DNA of 64,000 bases from Martelella sp963676545 (GCA_963676545.2 CAXXRG010000002.1:1550001-1614000); one strand, 5' to 3'; positions 1 through 10,351 are shown, counted from the first letter of the stretch. The notes: generated by a model from the sequence alone, not told the origin. Numbers and translations: made by a program.

Positions 1-836
1 GCATTTCGCCGCTGATCGCCTCGCTCGTGATCGTCGGTTTCGGCACATCGCTGCCGGAGCTCCTGGTTTCGGTGCGCGCGGCGCTCACCGGCGCACCCGG
101 CATCGCGCTCGGCAATGTCGTCGGCTCCAACATCGCCAATATTCTGCTGATCGTCGGCGTCTCCGCGATCATCTTCCCGATTGCCGGCTGGGACCGCTCC
201 GTCCGGCGCGATGCGGCGACCATGGTGGCCTCGGCCGTCGTCCTGCTTTTCCTCGTTCAGTATCAGGTGATCGACCGCATCGCCGGCGTCGTGCTGCTGG
301 CAATCCTCGCCCTTTATCTTCTGCGCACCTATCTGTGGGCGCGCAAAACCGGCGCCCGACTGGAAGACGAAGTCGAAACCGATGTCGACGCCATGCCGGT
401 CTGGAAAATGGCGGCGCTGATCATCGCCGGGCTTGTCGTCCTGCTGTTCGGCGCGGAGTTCCTCATACGCGGCGCGACGGAGCTTGCCGTCCATTTCGGC
501 GTGTCCGACGCGGTTGTCGGCCTCACCGTGGTTGCCATCGGCACCAGCCTGCCGGAACTCGCAACCGCCGTCGTCGCCGCCATGAAACGTCATTCGGACG
601 TCGCCATCGGCAATGTCACCGGCTCCTGCATCTTCAACACCCTCTGCATCCTCGGCGCCACCGCGGCCATCGCGCCCCTGCCCGTCTCAGACGGCTTCGC
701 CACGCTGGATGTGCCGGTGATGCTGGCAGCGAGCGTGTTCTTCGCGGGGATGCTGTTTTTCGCGCCGAAGTTCCATCGGGCGACGGGGGTTGTGATGGTG
801 GTGGTTTACGCGGGGTATATCTGGGCGCTGGTTTAG
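1..836 (+). CDS. K+-dependent or -independent Na+/Ca2+ exchanger (CaxA/YrbG family), 5'-truncated by window edge
   Basis: Inner-membrane cation/Ca2+ antiporter. The two inverted alpha repeats of the family are visible: GFGTSLPELLVSV with GNVVGSNIANILLIVG near the start, and AIGTSLPELATAVV with GNVTGSCIFNTLCILG in the second half. These carry the conserved acidic and Asn/Ser residues that bind the ions. Between and after them are about nine hydrophobic membrane segments and a charged loop around DEVETDVDA. The reading frame is open from base 3, so the true start lies left of the window; roughly the first 40-50 residues are missing relative to the usual length of 310-330 aa. Family is confident; the exact ion coupling is inferred. 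Confidence 0.9.
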   Translation, partial: ISPLIASLVIVGFGTSLPELLVSVRAALTGAPGIALGNVVGSNIANILLIVGVSAIIFPIAGWDRSVRRDAATMVASAVVLLFLVQYQVIDRIAGVVLLAILALYLLRTYLWARKTGARLEDEVETDVDAMPVWKMAALIIAGLVVLLFGAEFLIRGATELAVHFGVSDAVVGLTVVAIGTSLPELATAVVAAMKRHSDVAIGNVTGSCIFNTLCILGATAAIAPLPVSDGFATLDVPVMLAASVFFAGMLFFAPKFHRATGVVMVVVYAGYIWALV

Positions 837-902
837 CAGCATAAATCACTATACTTGGTATGAAAATTGTTTACGTTAAAGCCTCTGCTTATTGAGGTGA
901 AA

Positions 903-2327
903 ATGATCTCTCAGGAAAAAGTCATCCGTGCGATCGATGAAGCTAATATAGAGCTTACTTGGTGTTTCGACGCGCTGGAGAATTTTCGGTCTAATAGGGC
1001 AGAACCATCTGTTTTATTCGAGTTTCAGGCTTGCCTATGCAAGGCATTCAACCGGCTTGATAAAACATATCGCCTGATTAAGGGCGAAGAGAAAACGCTT
1101 ATTCTCACAAAGAATAAATATTCACCGGCTTGGTTTAGCAGGCGAATGAAGAAAATGGATACATACAAAAAGGCCATTCTGCAGGCATTATCCATCGGCA
1201 GGAGTATTGGGGATGCTTTCGCTTGGATTTTCTACAGTGCTGAGTATGCCCTAATAGAAGTCCATGCAAAAGAACAGCGCCAACCTCTCCTGCCACCTAA
1301 AGTGGGTGGGATCGGCGAGCGCGCTTTTGTTGAGAAGATGCAGGGGCTTGGGGGAGCGTTCATCATATATCATGGCATCACTTCGTTTCTTCGCTTGGGT
1401 GATGTCAGCTTTTTTGATTTTGGAACTGAGCGCATAGTCGGGCTGGGCGAATTGAAGACAAGGCAGGTTGGTCAAGACAGCTACTCAATCACGCTCGGTC
1501 TCGTGGGAGATTCCACGACCACAGATCTTTCCAAATATAATGGCGTAAATATTAAAACTAATACAGGTGAGGGCTTAGCACAAGAACTCGATAAAAATAT
1601 CGAGGCGAAACTAAAATCTCAACTAGATTCTATTGAGGAAGCGCTACACCAAAGAGAGAAACGCCGCAATGATGAAAAAATAAAATCAAAAAGCGTATTT
1701 AATTTTGATGCTTTAGATATGTCAATAAGACGTTGCAAATGTGGAATTTTATCATATCAAATGGCAGGACTTGGACTATTACTTGTCGCTTGGCGACCTC
1801 GAAAACTGCCTAGCCTAGGAAAACGCTTACTCCGAAAAACAAACGGTTTACGCGAAAAGTTTGGATCAGTTGCAAGCAACACAGAAGATTTGCTTAAGAC
1901 TGACCTTCCTGACAACTGTGTATTTGTGAGCAATATCGGATATACCGAAAACGGCAACCCCATATTTAAAGTTGGCTCCACACCGCTTTTTTGGTGGCCC
2001 ATCGACAGGAAAGCGATAAAAGATATAATTTTCGAAAACGTTCTTGTCCTAACGTTATTTAACCCAGCTCACCTCTGGTCTCTTTTGCGCTCTGATGGAT
2101 ACGAGATTATCATTGACGAGCACTCAAAGGTCGTCAGCGCACGGAAGCGGCTTGAGGACAAGGTATTTGAAATAAGAAACTTCCACCACTTCCAAGATTT
2201 GGTTCAGTTCGAATTAATGGACGAGAGATCAGTAGTTGAGATGATTAATTCGATCATGGAAAAAGCAAAACATGATTCAAAAGGCGACGACTTGCGTGTA
2301 AACTTGAGGCTAAACATCCGGACTTGA
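903..2327 (+). CDS. Orphan AT-rich protein with possible PD-(D/E)xK nuclease-like core
   Basis: Protein of 474 aa that I do not recognise as a named family. Start ATG 903 is chosen over the upstream TTG 867 because GAGGTG sits just ahead of it. The coding sequence is clearly richer in A+T and in AAA/AAT/ATA codons than its neighbours, which suggests horizontal acquisition. The N-terminal about 130 residues look helical and basic. Around residues 167-185 the string GDVSFFD, a short turn, then GLGELKT fits the D...ExK pattern of PD-(D/E)xK nucleases (D167 or D172, E183, K185). A Lys/Glu-rich stretch follows, then a short hydrophobic segment GLGLLLVAW. It stands alone between the exchanger and the rpsF promoter. 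Nuclease activity is an inference from the motif only. Confidence 0.6.
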   Translation: MISQEKVIRAIDEANIELTWCFDALENFRSNRAEPSVLFEFQACLCKAFNRLDKTYRLIKGEEKTLILTKNKYSPAWFSRRMKKMDTYKKAILQALSIGRSIGDAFAWIFYSAEYALIEVHAKEQRQPLLPPKVGGIGERAFVEKMQGLGGAFIIYHGITSFLRLGDVSFFDFGTERIVGLGELKTRQVGQDSYSITLGLVGDSTTTDLSKYNGVNIKTNTGEGLAQELDKNIEAKLKSQLDSIEEALHQREKRRNDEKIKSKSVFNFDALDMSIRRCKCGILSYQMAGLGLLLVAWRPRKLPSLGKRLLRKTNGLREKFGSVASNTEDLLKTDLPDNCVFVSNIGYTENGNPIFKVGSTPLFWWPIDRKAIKDIIFENVLVLTLFNPAHLWSLLRSDGYEIIIDEHSKVVSARKRLEDKVFEIRNFHHFQDLVQFELMDERSVVEMINSIMEKAKHDSKGDDLRVNLRLNIRT

Positions 2328-2353
2328 TCTTTTCTTCGCCCCCGTCCCACCCC

Positions 2354-2381
2354 TTGCATTCCGCCCGAAAATCCGTATAAG
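2354..2381 (+). promoter_or_regulatory. Candidate sigma70 promoter of rpsF operon
   Basis: TTGCAT (2354-2359) and TATAAG (2376-2381) are separated by 16 bases. They lie about 225 bases upstream of rpsF and leave a long, GC-rich leader. Leaders of rpsF operons often bind the S6:S18 complex for autoregulation; here that is only inferred from length and position. Confidence 0.4.
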
Positions 2382-2604
2382 CCGCTCATCCACAGGTCCG
2401 GTCTTCAGGCTGGTGGCTGAACGGAGGGCTGTTTTCGCTGTGGCGGAAACGCTTGGCGCGTAAAAGACGCCTGCCTCCCGTGTCGCCGCTCTCGACCGTC
2501 TCGATCAAACGCTTTTCTTGCCGGGCTTTGCCCTCCAGGAGCAGTCGTTGAGGCTTAGCCGCCGAGGTCCGGATCACGGGTAAATGCAAGAAAGGCAATT
2601 CAAC

Positions 2605-3012
2605 ATGGCACTTTACGAACACGTGTTCCTGGCCCGCCAGGACATCACGGCGCAGCAGGTTGACGGCATCGTCGAGCAGTACAAGGGACTGATCGAAGAG
2701 CATGGCGGCAAGGTTGGCCGTATCGAGAACTGGGGCCTGAAGTCCCTCACCTACCGTATCCGCAAGAACCGCAAGGCGCATTACGCGCTGATGGACATCG
2801 ACGCGCCGGCTGCCGCGATCCACGAAATGGAACGCCAGATGCGCATCAACGAGGACATCCTGCGCTACATGACCATCAAGGTCGAAGCGCATGAGGAAGG
2901 CCCGTCGGCGATGATGCAGAAGCGCGACCGCGACGACCGTCCGCGCCGCGATGGCGGCAACCGCGACCGCGGTGATCGTGGCGACCGCGGCGATCGCCGT
3001 CCGCGCAGCTGA
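2605..3012 (+). CDS. rpsF: 30S ribosomal protein S6
   Basis: Small-subunit protein that pairs with S18 on the platform of the 30S particle. The N-terminus MALYEHVFLARQDIT and the stretch ENWGLKSLTYRIRKNRKAHYALMDI are typical. Length 135 aa fits alphaproteobacterial S6, with a disordered basic tail of RDRGDRGDRGDRR repeats after about residue 105. Start ATG 2605 is preferred over the in-frame ATG 2584 because AAAGG precedes it and because all S6 proteins begin near MALYE. It heads the rpsF-rpsR-DUF2232-rplI operon. Confidence 0.97.
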   Translation: MALYEHVFLARQDITAQQVDGIVEQYKGLIEEHGGKVGRIENWGLKSLTYRIRKNRKAHYALMDIDAPAAAIHEMERQMRINEDILRYMTIKVEAHEEGPSAMMQKRDRDDRPRRDGGNRDRGDRGDRGDRRPRS

Positions 3013-3037
3013 TTGCGAGATTTAAGGAGTTTTTATC

Positions 3038-3286
3038 ATGGTAGCTATCGCCTCCATTCCGACGCGTCGTCCGTTCAACCGTCGTCGCAAGACCTGCCCC
3101 TTCTCCGGCGCCAACGCTCCGAAGATCGATTACAAGGACGTTCGTCTGCTGCAGCGCTACATTTCCGAGCGCGGCAAGATCGTTCCCTCCCGCATCACTG
3201 CCGTCAGCCAGAAGAAGCAGCGTGAACTCGCCCGCGCCATCAAGCGCGCCCGCTTCCTCGGCCTCCTGCCCTACGTCGTTTCGTAA
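3038..3286 (+). CDS. rpsR: 30S ribosomal protein S18
   Basis: Small basic protein of 82 aa that binds with S6 to 16S rRNA. The family core CPFSGANAPKIDYKDVRLLQRYISERGKI and the end ITAVSQKKQRELARAIKRARFLGLLPY are intact. An AAGGAG ribosome-binding site sits 8-9 bases upstream of the ATG, and the gene follows rpsF by 25 bases, as expected for cotranscription and balanced synthesis of the S6:S18 pair. Confidence 0.98.
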   Translation: MVAIASIPTRRPFNRRRKTCPFSGANAPKIDYKDVRLLQRYISERGKIVPSRITAVSQKKQRELARAIKRARFLGLLPYVVS

Positions 3287-3308
3287 GGTTCGGCCTTAAG
3301 GTTTTGGC

Positions 3309-3338
3309 GGGCGGGGCCGGCTTTCGCGCTCCCCGCCC
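3309..3338 (+). terminator. Hairpin after rpsR, terminator-like or processing element
   Basis: GGGCGGGG (3309-3316) pairs with CCCCGCCC (3331-3338) over a 14-base loop. There is no clean T run behind it, so it may only attenuate transcription between rpsR and the DUF2232 gene. Confidence 0.4.
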
Positions 3339-3355
3339 TCCTTGTTCCCTGCGTC

Positions 3356-3429
3356 ATCCTCGGGCTTGACCCGAGGATCCAGGCCAGGTTTTCCGGGCGG
3401 TCATGGATGCTCGGGTCAAGCCCGAGCAT
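3356..3429. repeat. Pair of short palindromic repeats in inverted arrangement
   Basis: Two small palindromes with the core CTCGGG-5-CCCGAG. The first (3356-3378) has 9-base arms around CTTGA; the second (3407-3429) has 9-base arms around TCAAG, so the two copies face opposite ways and can also pair with each other. A third, shorter copy is at 5209-5225. Dispersed elements of this look are common between genes of Rhizobiales; I do not assign a family name. Confidence 0.7.
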
Positions 3430-3536
3430 GACACACGTGAAGATAGGCTCCGGCGCGGTGGGCGCGCAGCAGCCAAAAAATTGAACCCAGGTTGGGAAAC
3501 ACGATTTCCCTAACTGCTCAAAAGGCAGGACAGCGG

Positions 3537-4541
3537 ATGAAAACACTCAATGCAAAGACATTGCTGATTGGCGCGCTTGCCGGCGTTGCGGGCTTCATGC
3601 TTGCTTACGCTGCGAGTTTCAACGCGCTGTTTTCAACGCTGCTTTCCGCCGCCTCCGCACTTCCCATTCTGATTGCCGGCCTCGGCTGGGGCAATTTCGC
3701 GGCCATCGCCGCCATCATCGTTGCCGGTGGTCTTGGCGCGACCATGGTGTCGCCCTTCTTCGCGCTCTATACGCTTGCCATCACGCTTGTGCCGGCCGGC
3801 TGGCTCAGCCATCTCGGCAATCTGGCGCGCCCGGCAAGCGAGATCGGCGGTCCGGAAGGCCTGACCGCCTGGTATCCGCTGTCCGATATCCTGATGCATC
3901 TTTGCGCCGTCATCACGCTGGCGCTGATCGTTCTCGGCTTTGCCGCCGGATATGGTCCCGATGCGACGGGCGAGCTGATCGACGCCTTCATGCAGGCGCT
4001 GACGATGCAGAACCCCGACCTTGCCGCCGATGCGGCGCTGGTCGCGCAGTTCAAGTCGATGTTCGTGGTGATGCTGCCGATCGTCCAGGGCGCAACCTCG
4101 GTCATCCTGCTGTTCGTCGCCTATCATTTCGCCGCGCGGATCGCGATTTCGGCGGGGCTGACGAGCCGGCCGCGCGAGGATGTGGCGAAGTCGCTGCGCA
4201 TGCATCGCAACGCAATCTTCGTGTTTCTCGCGTCGCTGGTCGCGACCTTCTTCGGCGGAACGATCGGCCTCATCGGCGCGGCCTGCCTGGGCGCTTTCGG
4301 CGGCGGCTTTCTTCTCGCCGGCCTTGCCCGCATGCATCTTGCCGCGCGCGGCCAGAGCTGGGCCGTGCCGGTCATCATCCTCTCCTATCTTTCGCTGATT
4401 TTCACCTTCCCGGCTCTGATCTTCGTGGTGATGGGCCTTCTTGACACGCGGCGGGCCATTGCGCTCTCACCGGGCGCTACCCCGCCGGACAATAACGATG
4501 ACAATGACGACGACACTGAAAGGAAAAACCCATGGAAGTAA
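3537..4541 (+). CDS. DUF2232 multi-pass membrane protein
   Basis: Integral membrane protein of 334 aa with about eight hydrophobic segments, starting with a strongly hydrophobic stretch after MKTLNAKTLLIGALAG. The family (DUF2232, distantly like YybS) is regularly placed between rpsR and rplI in Rhizobiales; its function is unknown. Start ATG 3537 is chosen because AGGCAGGA lies 6 bases upstream; an in-frame TTG at 3492 lacks such a site. The C-terminal tail is very acidic (DNNDDNDDDTE). Its last 10 bases overlap the start of rplI, which suggests translational coupling. Confidence 0.85.
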   Translation: MKTLNAKTLLIGALAGVAGFMLAYAASFNALFSTLLSAASALPILIAGLGWGNFAAIAAIIVAGGLGATMVSPFFALYTLAITLVPAGWLSHLGNLARPASEIGGPEGLTAWYPLSDILMHLCAVITLALIVLGFAAGYGPDATGELIDAFMQALTMQNPDLAADAALVAQFKSMFVVMLPIVQGATSVILLFVAYHFAARIAISAGLTSRPREDVAKSLRMHRNAIFVFLASLVATFFGGTIGLIGAACLGAFGGGFLLAGLARMHLAARGQSWAVPVIILSYLSLIFTFPALIFVVMGLLDTRRAIALSPGATPPDNNDDNDDDTERKNPWK

Positions 4542-5152
4542 TCCTGCTTGAACGCATCGCCAAGCTTGGCCAGATGGGCGAAACCGTCAAGGTTCGCGAT
4601 GGCTATGCCCGTAACTACCTGCTGCCGACCGGTCGCGCGCTGCGCGCCAACGCCGCCAACAAGGCCCGTTTCGAAGCCGAGCGCGCGGTTCTGGAAGCCC
4701 GCAACCTCGAGCGCCGCAACGAAGCCCAGAAGATTGCCGACACGCTTGACGGCAAGTCCTTCATCGTTGTCCGCTCCGCCGGCGAAACCGGCCAGCTCTA
4801 CGGCTCGGTCGCAACCCGCGACATCGTCGAGATCCTCGGCGAGGAAGGCTACAAGATCTCCCGCAACCAGGTGGTTCTCAACCACCCCATCAAGACGGTC
4901 GGTCTGCACAAGGTCGAAATCCAGCTCCACGCCGAAGTCTATGTCACGGTCGAGCTGAACGTCGCCCGCACAGCCGAGGAAGCCGAACGTCAGCTCCATG
5001 GCGAAGACCTCACCTCCGCCGACGCCATCTACGGCGTTGACGAAGACGCGCTGCGCCCGGAAGACTTCTTCAACCCGGACGCCGACTACGACCTCGATGA
5101 CGAAGGCGAAGAAGCCGCCGCCGAGGAAGAAGGCGACGAGGAAGACAAGTAA
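4532..5152 (+). CDS. rplI: 50S ribosomal protein L9
   Basis: Large-subunit protein that binds 23S rRNA at the base of the L1 stalk. The N-terminal domain MEVILLERIAKLGQMGETV with VRDGYARNYLLPTGRAL is conserved, followed by the connecting helix and a C-terminal domain. At 206 aa it is longer than the enterobacterial protein (about 150) because of an extended acidic tail rich in Glu and Asp (from about residue 180), as in other alphaproteobacteria. It overlaps the end of the upstream DUF2232 gene. Confidence 0.97.
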   Translation: MEVILLERIAKLGQMGETVKVRDGYARNYLLPTGRALRANAANKARFEAERAVLEARNLERRNEAQKIADTLDGKSFIVVRSAGETGQLYGSVATRDIVEILGEEGYKISRNQVVLNHPIKTVGLHKVEIQLHAEVYVTVELNVARTAEEAERQLHGEDLTSADAIYGVDEDALRPEDFFNPDADYDLDDEGEEAAAEEEGDEEDK

Positions 5153-5208
5153 GACCGTCGGTCTTGCAGAGACTTCCGGAGAGGTCTGTTTTCCTCTGAC
5201 ATGTCTTG

Positions 5209-5225
5209 CTCGGGTCAAGCCCGAG
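5209..5225. repeat. Third copy of the CTCGGG/CCCGAG palindrome
   Basis: CTCGGG (5209-5214), loop TCAAG, CCCGAG (5220-5225). Same core and loop as the copy at 3407-3429. Confidence 0.6.
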
Positions 5226-5260
5226 GGCGGCGCGGAGAAAGATCGACTATCCGCTATTGG

Positions 5261-5292
5261 CCCGGCCTTCCACACGGGAGGCCGGGCTTTTC
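5261..5292 (+). terminator. Rho-independent terminator of the rpsF-rplI operon
   Basis: CCCGGCCTTCC (5261-5271) pairs with GGGAGGCCGGG (5276-5286) through 11 base pairs including one G-T, loop ACAC, followed by CTTTTCT. Stem, tetraloop and T run are all present. Confidence 0.85.
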
Positions 5293-5482
5293 TGTGCTAT
5301 AATGCGGTTTCACGCATCCGAATCATGTCAAGGCCAACAGCCTGTTTTCGCCTCATCCGCTTGCGCCCTGTGGATTGCGGGCAAGACTGGCGAATGTGAT
5401 CGTGATGACGGTGAGCGGGTGCGGTTGATCCGCTAGTGATAGTTTGCCAAGCCAGTCTCAGGACATCGAGAAAAGACCGATC

Positions 5483-6976
5483 ATGAATGACATCGCGCCT
5501 TCCCTTTCCTTCCAGACGCCCGGCGCCCAGCAGGCGCGCGAAGCCCCGAACAATCTGGAAGTCGAGCAGGCCCTGCTCGGCGCGATTCTCGTCAACAACA
5601 GCGCCTTCTATCGCGTCTCCGACTTCCTGAAACCCGAGCATTTCTACGAACCGCTGCACCGCAAGATCTACGAGCTTGCCGGCGATACGATCCGCATGGA
5701 CAAGATCGCCAACACGATCACGCTGAAGACGCATCTGCCCGGCAACGTGAAGGTCGGCGACCTGACGATTGCGCAATACCTGGCGCGTCTCGCAGCGGAA
5801 GCCGTAACCATCATCAATGCAGAGGATTACGGCCGCACCATCTATGATTTGGCGATCAGACGCCAGTTGATCGAGATCGGCGAAGAGGTCGTCAATACGG
5901 CCTATACCGCGCCGATTGATCTACCGCCGGCCGAACAGATCGAGGATACGGAGCGCAAACTCTTCGCGCTTGCCGAAACCGGCCGTTACGAGGGCGGGTT
6001 CCAGACCTTTGAAAATGCGGTAACGATCGCAATCGACATGGCCAGCAAGGCCTTCGAGAGCGATGGCCATCTGTCCGGCATTTCGACCGGCATTCATACG
6101 CTCGACGCGAAAATGGGTGGCCTGCAGCGCTCCGACCTGATCATTCTTGCCGGTCGTCCGGGCATGGGCAAGACCTCGCTTGCCACCAACATCGCCTGGA
6201 ATGTCGCCTCATCCTACGAGCCGGAAGTGCTGCCGGACGGCACGATCGAGGCGAAGCAGGGCGGCGTTGTCGCCTTCTATTCACTCGAAATGTCCGGCGA
6301 ACAGCTCGCCACCCGTATCATTTCCGAGCAGACGGAAGTCTCGTCGTCGAAGATTCGGCGCGGCGACATCACCGAGGCCGATTTCGACAAGCTGGTCGCC
6401 TGCTCGCAGACGATGCAGAAAGTGCCGCTCTATATCGACCAGACCGGCGGCATTTCGATTGCGCAGCTGTCCGCCCGCGCTCGCCGCCTGAAACGCCAGC
6501 GCGGCCTCGATCTCCTTGTGGTCGACTATGTGCAGCTGATGACTGGCTCGAAGAAGTCCGGCGAGAACCGTGTGCAGGAGGTGACCGAAATCACCACCGG
6601 ACTGAAGGCACTGGCCAAGGAGCTGAACGCGCCGATCATCGCGCTGTCCCAGCTCTCCCGTCAGGTGGAGAACCGCGACGACAAACGGCCGCAGCTTTCC
6701 GACCTTCGCGAATCGGGCTCGATCGAGCAGGACGCGGACGTTGTGCTGTTCGTCTACCGCGAGGAATATTACGTCCAGAATCTCGAGCCGCGCGATCCAG
6801 ACGATCCGGCCTATGACGAATGGAAGATGAAATACGAGAAGGTGCGCGGTACCGCCGACGTGATCATCGCCAAGCAGCGTCACGGGCCGACAGGAACCGC
6901 AAACCTCGCCTTCCAGGCGGCCTATACGCGCTTTGCGGATCTTGCCGATCCCTCCTATTCAAGTTTCGACGATTAG
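5483..6976 (+). CDS. dnaB: Replicative DNA helicase DnaB
   Basis: Hexameric 5'-3' helicase that unwinds DNA at the replication fork. The N-terminal domain (residues about 20-120, starting NNLEVEQALLGAIL) is followed by a linker and the RecA-like ATPase core. Walker A is GRPGMGKTS, Walker B is LLVVDYVQLM, and the arginine-finger region contains QRHGPTG. Start ATG 5483 (MNDIAPSLSF) gives 497 aa, close to rhizobial DnaB; the frame stays open upstream but without a good start. It is transcribed separately from rplI, as a strong terminator intervenes. Confidence 0.96.
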   Translation: MNDIAPSLSFQTPGAQQAREAPNNLEVEQALLGAILVNNSAFYRVSDFLKPEHFYEPLHRKIYELAGDTIRMDKIANTITLKTHLPGNVKVGDLTIAQYLARLAAEAVTIINAEDYGRTIYDLAIRRQLIEIGEEVVNTAYTAPIDLPPAEQIEDTERKLFALAETGRYEGGFQTFENAVTIAIDMASKAFESDGHLSGISTGIHTLDAKMGGLQRSDLIILAGRPGMGKTSLATNIAWNVASSYEPEVLPDGTIEAKQGGVVAFYSLEMSGEQLATRIISEQTEVSSSKIRRGDITEADFDKLVACSQTMQKVPLYIDQTGGISIAQLSARARRLKRQRGLDLLVVDYVQLMTGSKKSGENRVQEVTEITTGLKALAKELNAPIIALSQLSRQVENRDDKRPQLSDLRESGSIEQDADVVLFVYREEYYVQNLEPRDPDDPAYDEWKMKYEKVRGTADVIIAKQRHGPTGTANLAFQAAYTRFADLADPSYSSFDD

Positions 6977-7038
6977 GCATGGGCGAGATCGCGTGAACGC
7001 GCTATAATTGCCGAAATTTTGCAACAAACGGCGATTTC

Positions 7039-8220
7039 ATGTCTGATATTTCGAATGATCTCAACGAAGAACCGTCTCAGGAAGGGGAAATCCCCTTCTC
7101 GGCGGCCCCTGCCCGTCTGACCGTCGATCTCGGCGCCATCGTCAGCAACTGGAAAACCATGCAGGCGCTTTCCGGCAGCGCCCGGACGGCGGCCGTGGTC
7201 AAGGCCGATGGCTATGGGCTCGGGATCGAGGATGTCGGCGAGGCGCTTTATGGCGCGGGCGCCGCCGACTTCTTCGTCGCGGTACCGGAGGAAGGCGAGA
7301 CGCTCAGGCGGTTCGCGCCCGATGCCAGGATCTTCGTTCTGTCTGGCATGTGGCCCGGCACGGAAGAAGTCTTCTTCGAAAACGATCTCGTGCCGGTTCT
7401 GGCGAGCACGGAGCAGCTTTCCTTTTTCTTCGCTGCGGTTGCCGAATACGGCGACTATCCCTGCGCGCTTCAGATCGACACCGGCTTCAACCGGCTCGGC
7501 CTCACCGTGGAGGAAGCGCTGGCGCTTGCCGGAGACGTCTCGCGGCCGGCCAGTTTCGAACCGGTCCTCATCCTGTCGCATCTGGCCTGCGGCGATGATC
7601 CGGCCTCGCCGATGAACAAGGCGCAGCGTGACTGGTTCCGCATCGCCGTTTCCGCCTTCGAGGGCGTCGAGGCGAGCCTCTCGGCCTCTGCCGGCATCTT
7701 CCTCGGGCCGGACTATCATTTTGATCTCACCCGCCCGGGCATCGCGCTTTATGGCGGCGATTCGCTGCCGGGGACGGCGCGGCGGCTGAAGCTGGCGGCG
7801 ACCGCGGAGGCGCGCATCGTCCAGATCCGCAACGCCCGCGCCGGCGAAACCGTGAGTTATGGCGCGACCTGCAGGCTTGCCCGCGACAGCCGGCTCGCCA
7901 TTGCCGCCGCTGGCTATGCCGATGGCTATCATCGATCGCTTTCAGGCTCGGGCGCGCCGCTGCGCAATGCCGTCGGCCCCGGCGGTTTCGGCTTCATTGC
8001 CGGGCACAAGGTGCCGATTGCCGGGCGGATCACCATGGACATGACCATCTACGACGTGACCGATGTGCCGGAGGGCGATATCAGGGTTGGCGATTATATC
8101 GAACTGATCGGCCCCAATCTTGCGCTCGACGAGGCGGCAACGGCGGCCGGAACGATCGGCTATGAATTGCTCACCGCCCTTGGCTTGCGTTATCACCGCC
8201 GCTATATCCAGCCGGACTGA
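7039..8220 (+). CDS. alr: Alanine racemase
   Basis: PLP-dependent enzyme interconverting L- and D-alanine to supply peptidoglycan synthesis in the cytosol. The cofactor lysine lies in AAVVKADGYGLG (about residue 54) at the start of the TIM-barrel domain, and the catalytic tyrosine lies in GETVSYGATCR at the second subunit interface. The end (ELLTALGLRYHRRYI) is typical. Length 393 aa is normal with a short acidic N-terminal extension. radA follows after only 25 bases, so the two are probably cotranscribed. Confidence 0.95.
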   Translation: MSDISNDLNEEPSQEGEIPFSAAPARLTVDLGAIVSNWKTMQALSGSARTAAVVKADGYGLGIEDVGEALYGAGAADFFVAVPEEGETLRRFAPDARIFVLSGMWPGTEEVFFENDLVPVLASTEQLSFFFAAVAEYGDYPCALQIDTGFNRLGLTVEEALALAGDVSRPASFEPVLILSHLACGDDPASPMNKAQRDWFRIAVSAFEGVEASLSASAGIFLGPDYHFDLTRPGIALYGGDSLPGTARRLKLAATAEARIVQIRNARAGETVSYGATCRLARDSRLAIAAAGYADGYHRSLSGSGAPLRNAVGPGGFGFIAGHKVPIAGRITMDMTIYDVTDVPEGDIRVGDYIELIGPNLALDEAATAAGTIGYELLTALGLRYHRRYIQPD

Positions 8221-8245
8221 CGCTTTTTCCGACAAAGAAGAGACC

Positions 8246-9646
<1,401 letters not shown>

Positions 9647-9703
9647 GGCGCCGACGGGCGCGACGGCCATGTGTGTTTGCGGCCACGACAAGCGGAGCAA
9701 TGA

Positions 9704-10291
9704 ATGCCAGTAACCCTGTTCGATCTGATTGTTCTCGGCGTTGTTCTGTTCTCGGCCCTTCTTGCCATGGTGCGCGGCTTTTCCCGCGAAATTCTCTCGC
9801 TTCTGGCCTGGGGGCTTTCAGCGGCGATCGCTTATGTCGGCTATCCCTTCCTCGCCCCGACATTCGAGGGATTTCTGGACGATCCGCGCATGTCCATGGC
9901 CGGCGCCTTCGCGGTCATCTTTCTGATCGCTCTCGTGCTTCTTTCTCTGGTGACCACGCGATTTGCAGACTATATTATCGACAGTCGCGCCGGCGTGCTT
10001 GACCGATCGCTCGGTTTCGTCTTTGGCCTTGTGCGCGGCGTGCTTATTCTCGCGGTGGCCGTGGCGTTCTGGAATTGGCTGGTCGGCGATGCCCAGAGCC
10101 CCGATTGGATCCGCAACGCCAAGTCGAAGCCCGCGCTCGACATGCTTGCCGCCAAGCTTGAGTCCTATCTGCCCGGCGGCAGGGAGATTGAGAGTTCGCT
10201 TGAGCGCGATGAGACGCGGCTTCTGGCAATGATCGACGGTAACGTCATTTTGAAGTTGCGGTCGGATGTCCGGCCTGTCTTGTATCTCTAG
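9704..10291 (+). CDS. cvpA: CvpA family membrane protein
   Basis: Inner-membrane protein of 195 aa with four hydrophobic segments in the first 120 residues (starting MPVTLFDLIVLGVVLFSALLAM without a cleavage site) and a soluble C-terminal tail. The family is named after colicin V production in E. coli and in proteobacteria regularly precedes purF, as here (60 bases apart). Its biochemical role is unknown; links to envelope homeostasis have been proposed for the family. Confidence 0.9.
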   Translation: MPVTLFDLIVLGVVLFSALLAMVRGFSREILSLLAWGLSAAIAYVGYPFLAPTFEGFLDDPRMSMAGAFAVIFLIALVLLSLVTTRFADYIIDSRAGVLDRSLGFVFGLVRGVLILAVAVAFWNWLVGDAQSPDWIRNAKSKPALDMLAAKLESYLPGGREIESSLERDETRLLAMIDGNVILKLRSDVRPVLYL

Positions 10292-10351
10292 TACTGTCTG
10301 GATGAACCCGCTTTCGGACGAGTCCTGCCCCAGCCATTTCCGGATCACGCG

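Larger units (their letters stand above)
5153..5482. other. rplI-dnaB intergenic region (330 bases)
   Basis: This stretch holds no gene that I can support. It contains a short palindromic repeat (5209-5225), a strong terminator (5261-5292) and, downstream, the leader of dnaB. A TATAAT (5298-5303) lies right after the terminator but has no matching -35 element. Confidence 0.7.

Noticed and set aside
3633..4337. Long open frame opposite the DUF2232 gene
   Set aside because: Shadow frame of a GC-rich gene; Arg/His/Gln-rich product without domain.
5298..5303. TATAAT as a dnaB promoter
   Set aside because: No -35 element at a fitting distance and it adjoins the terminator hairpin.
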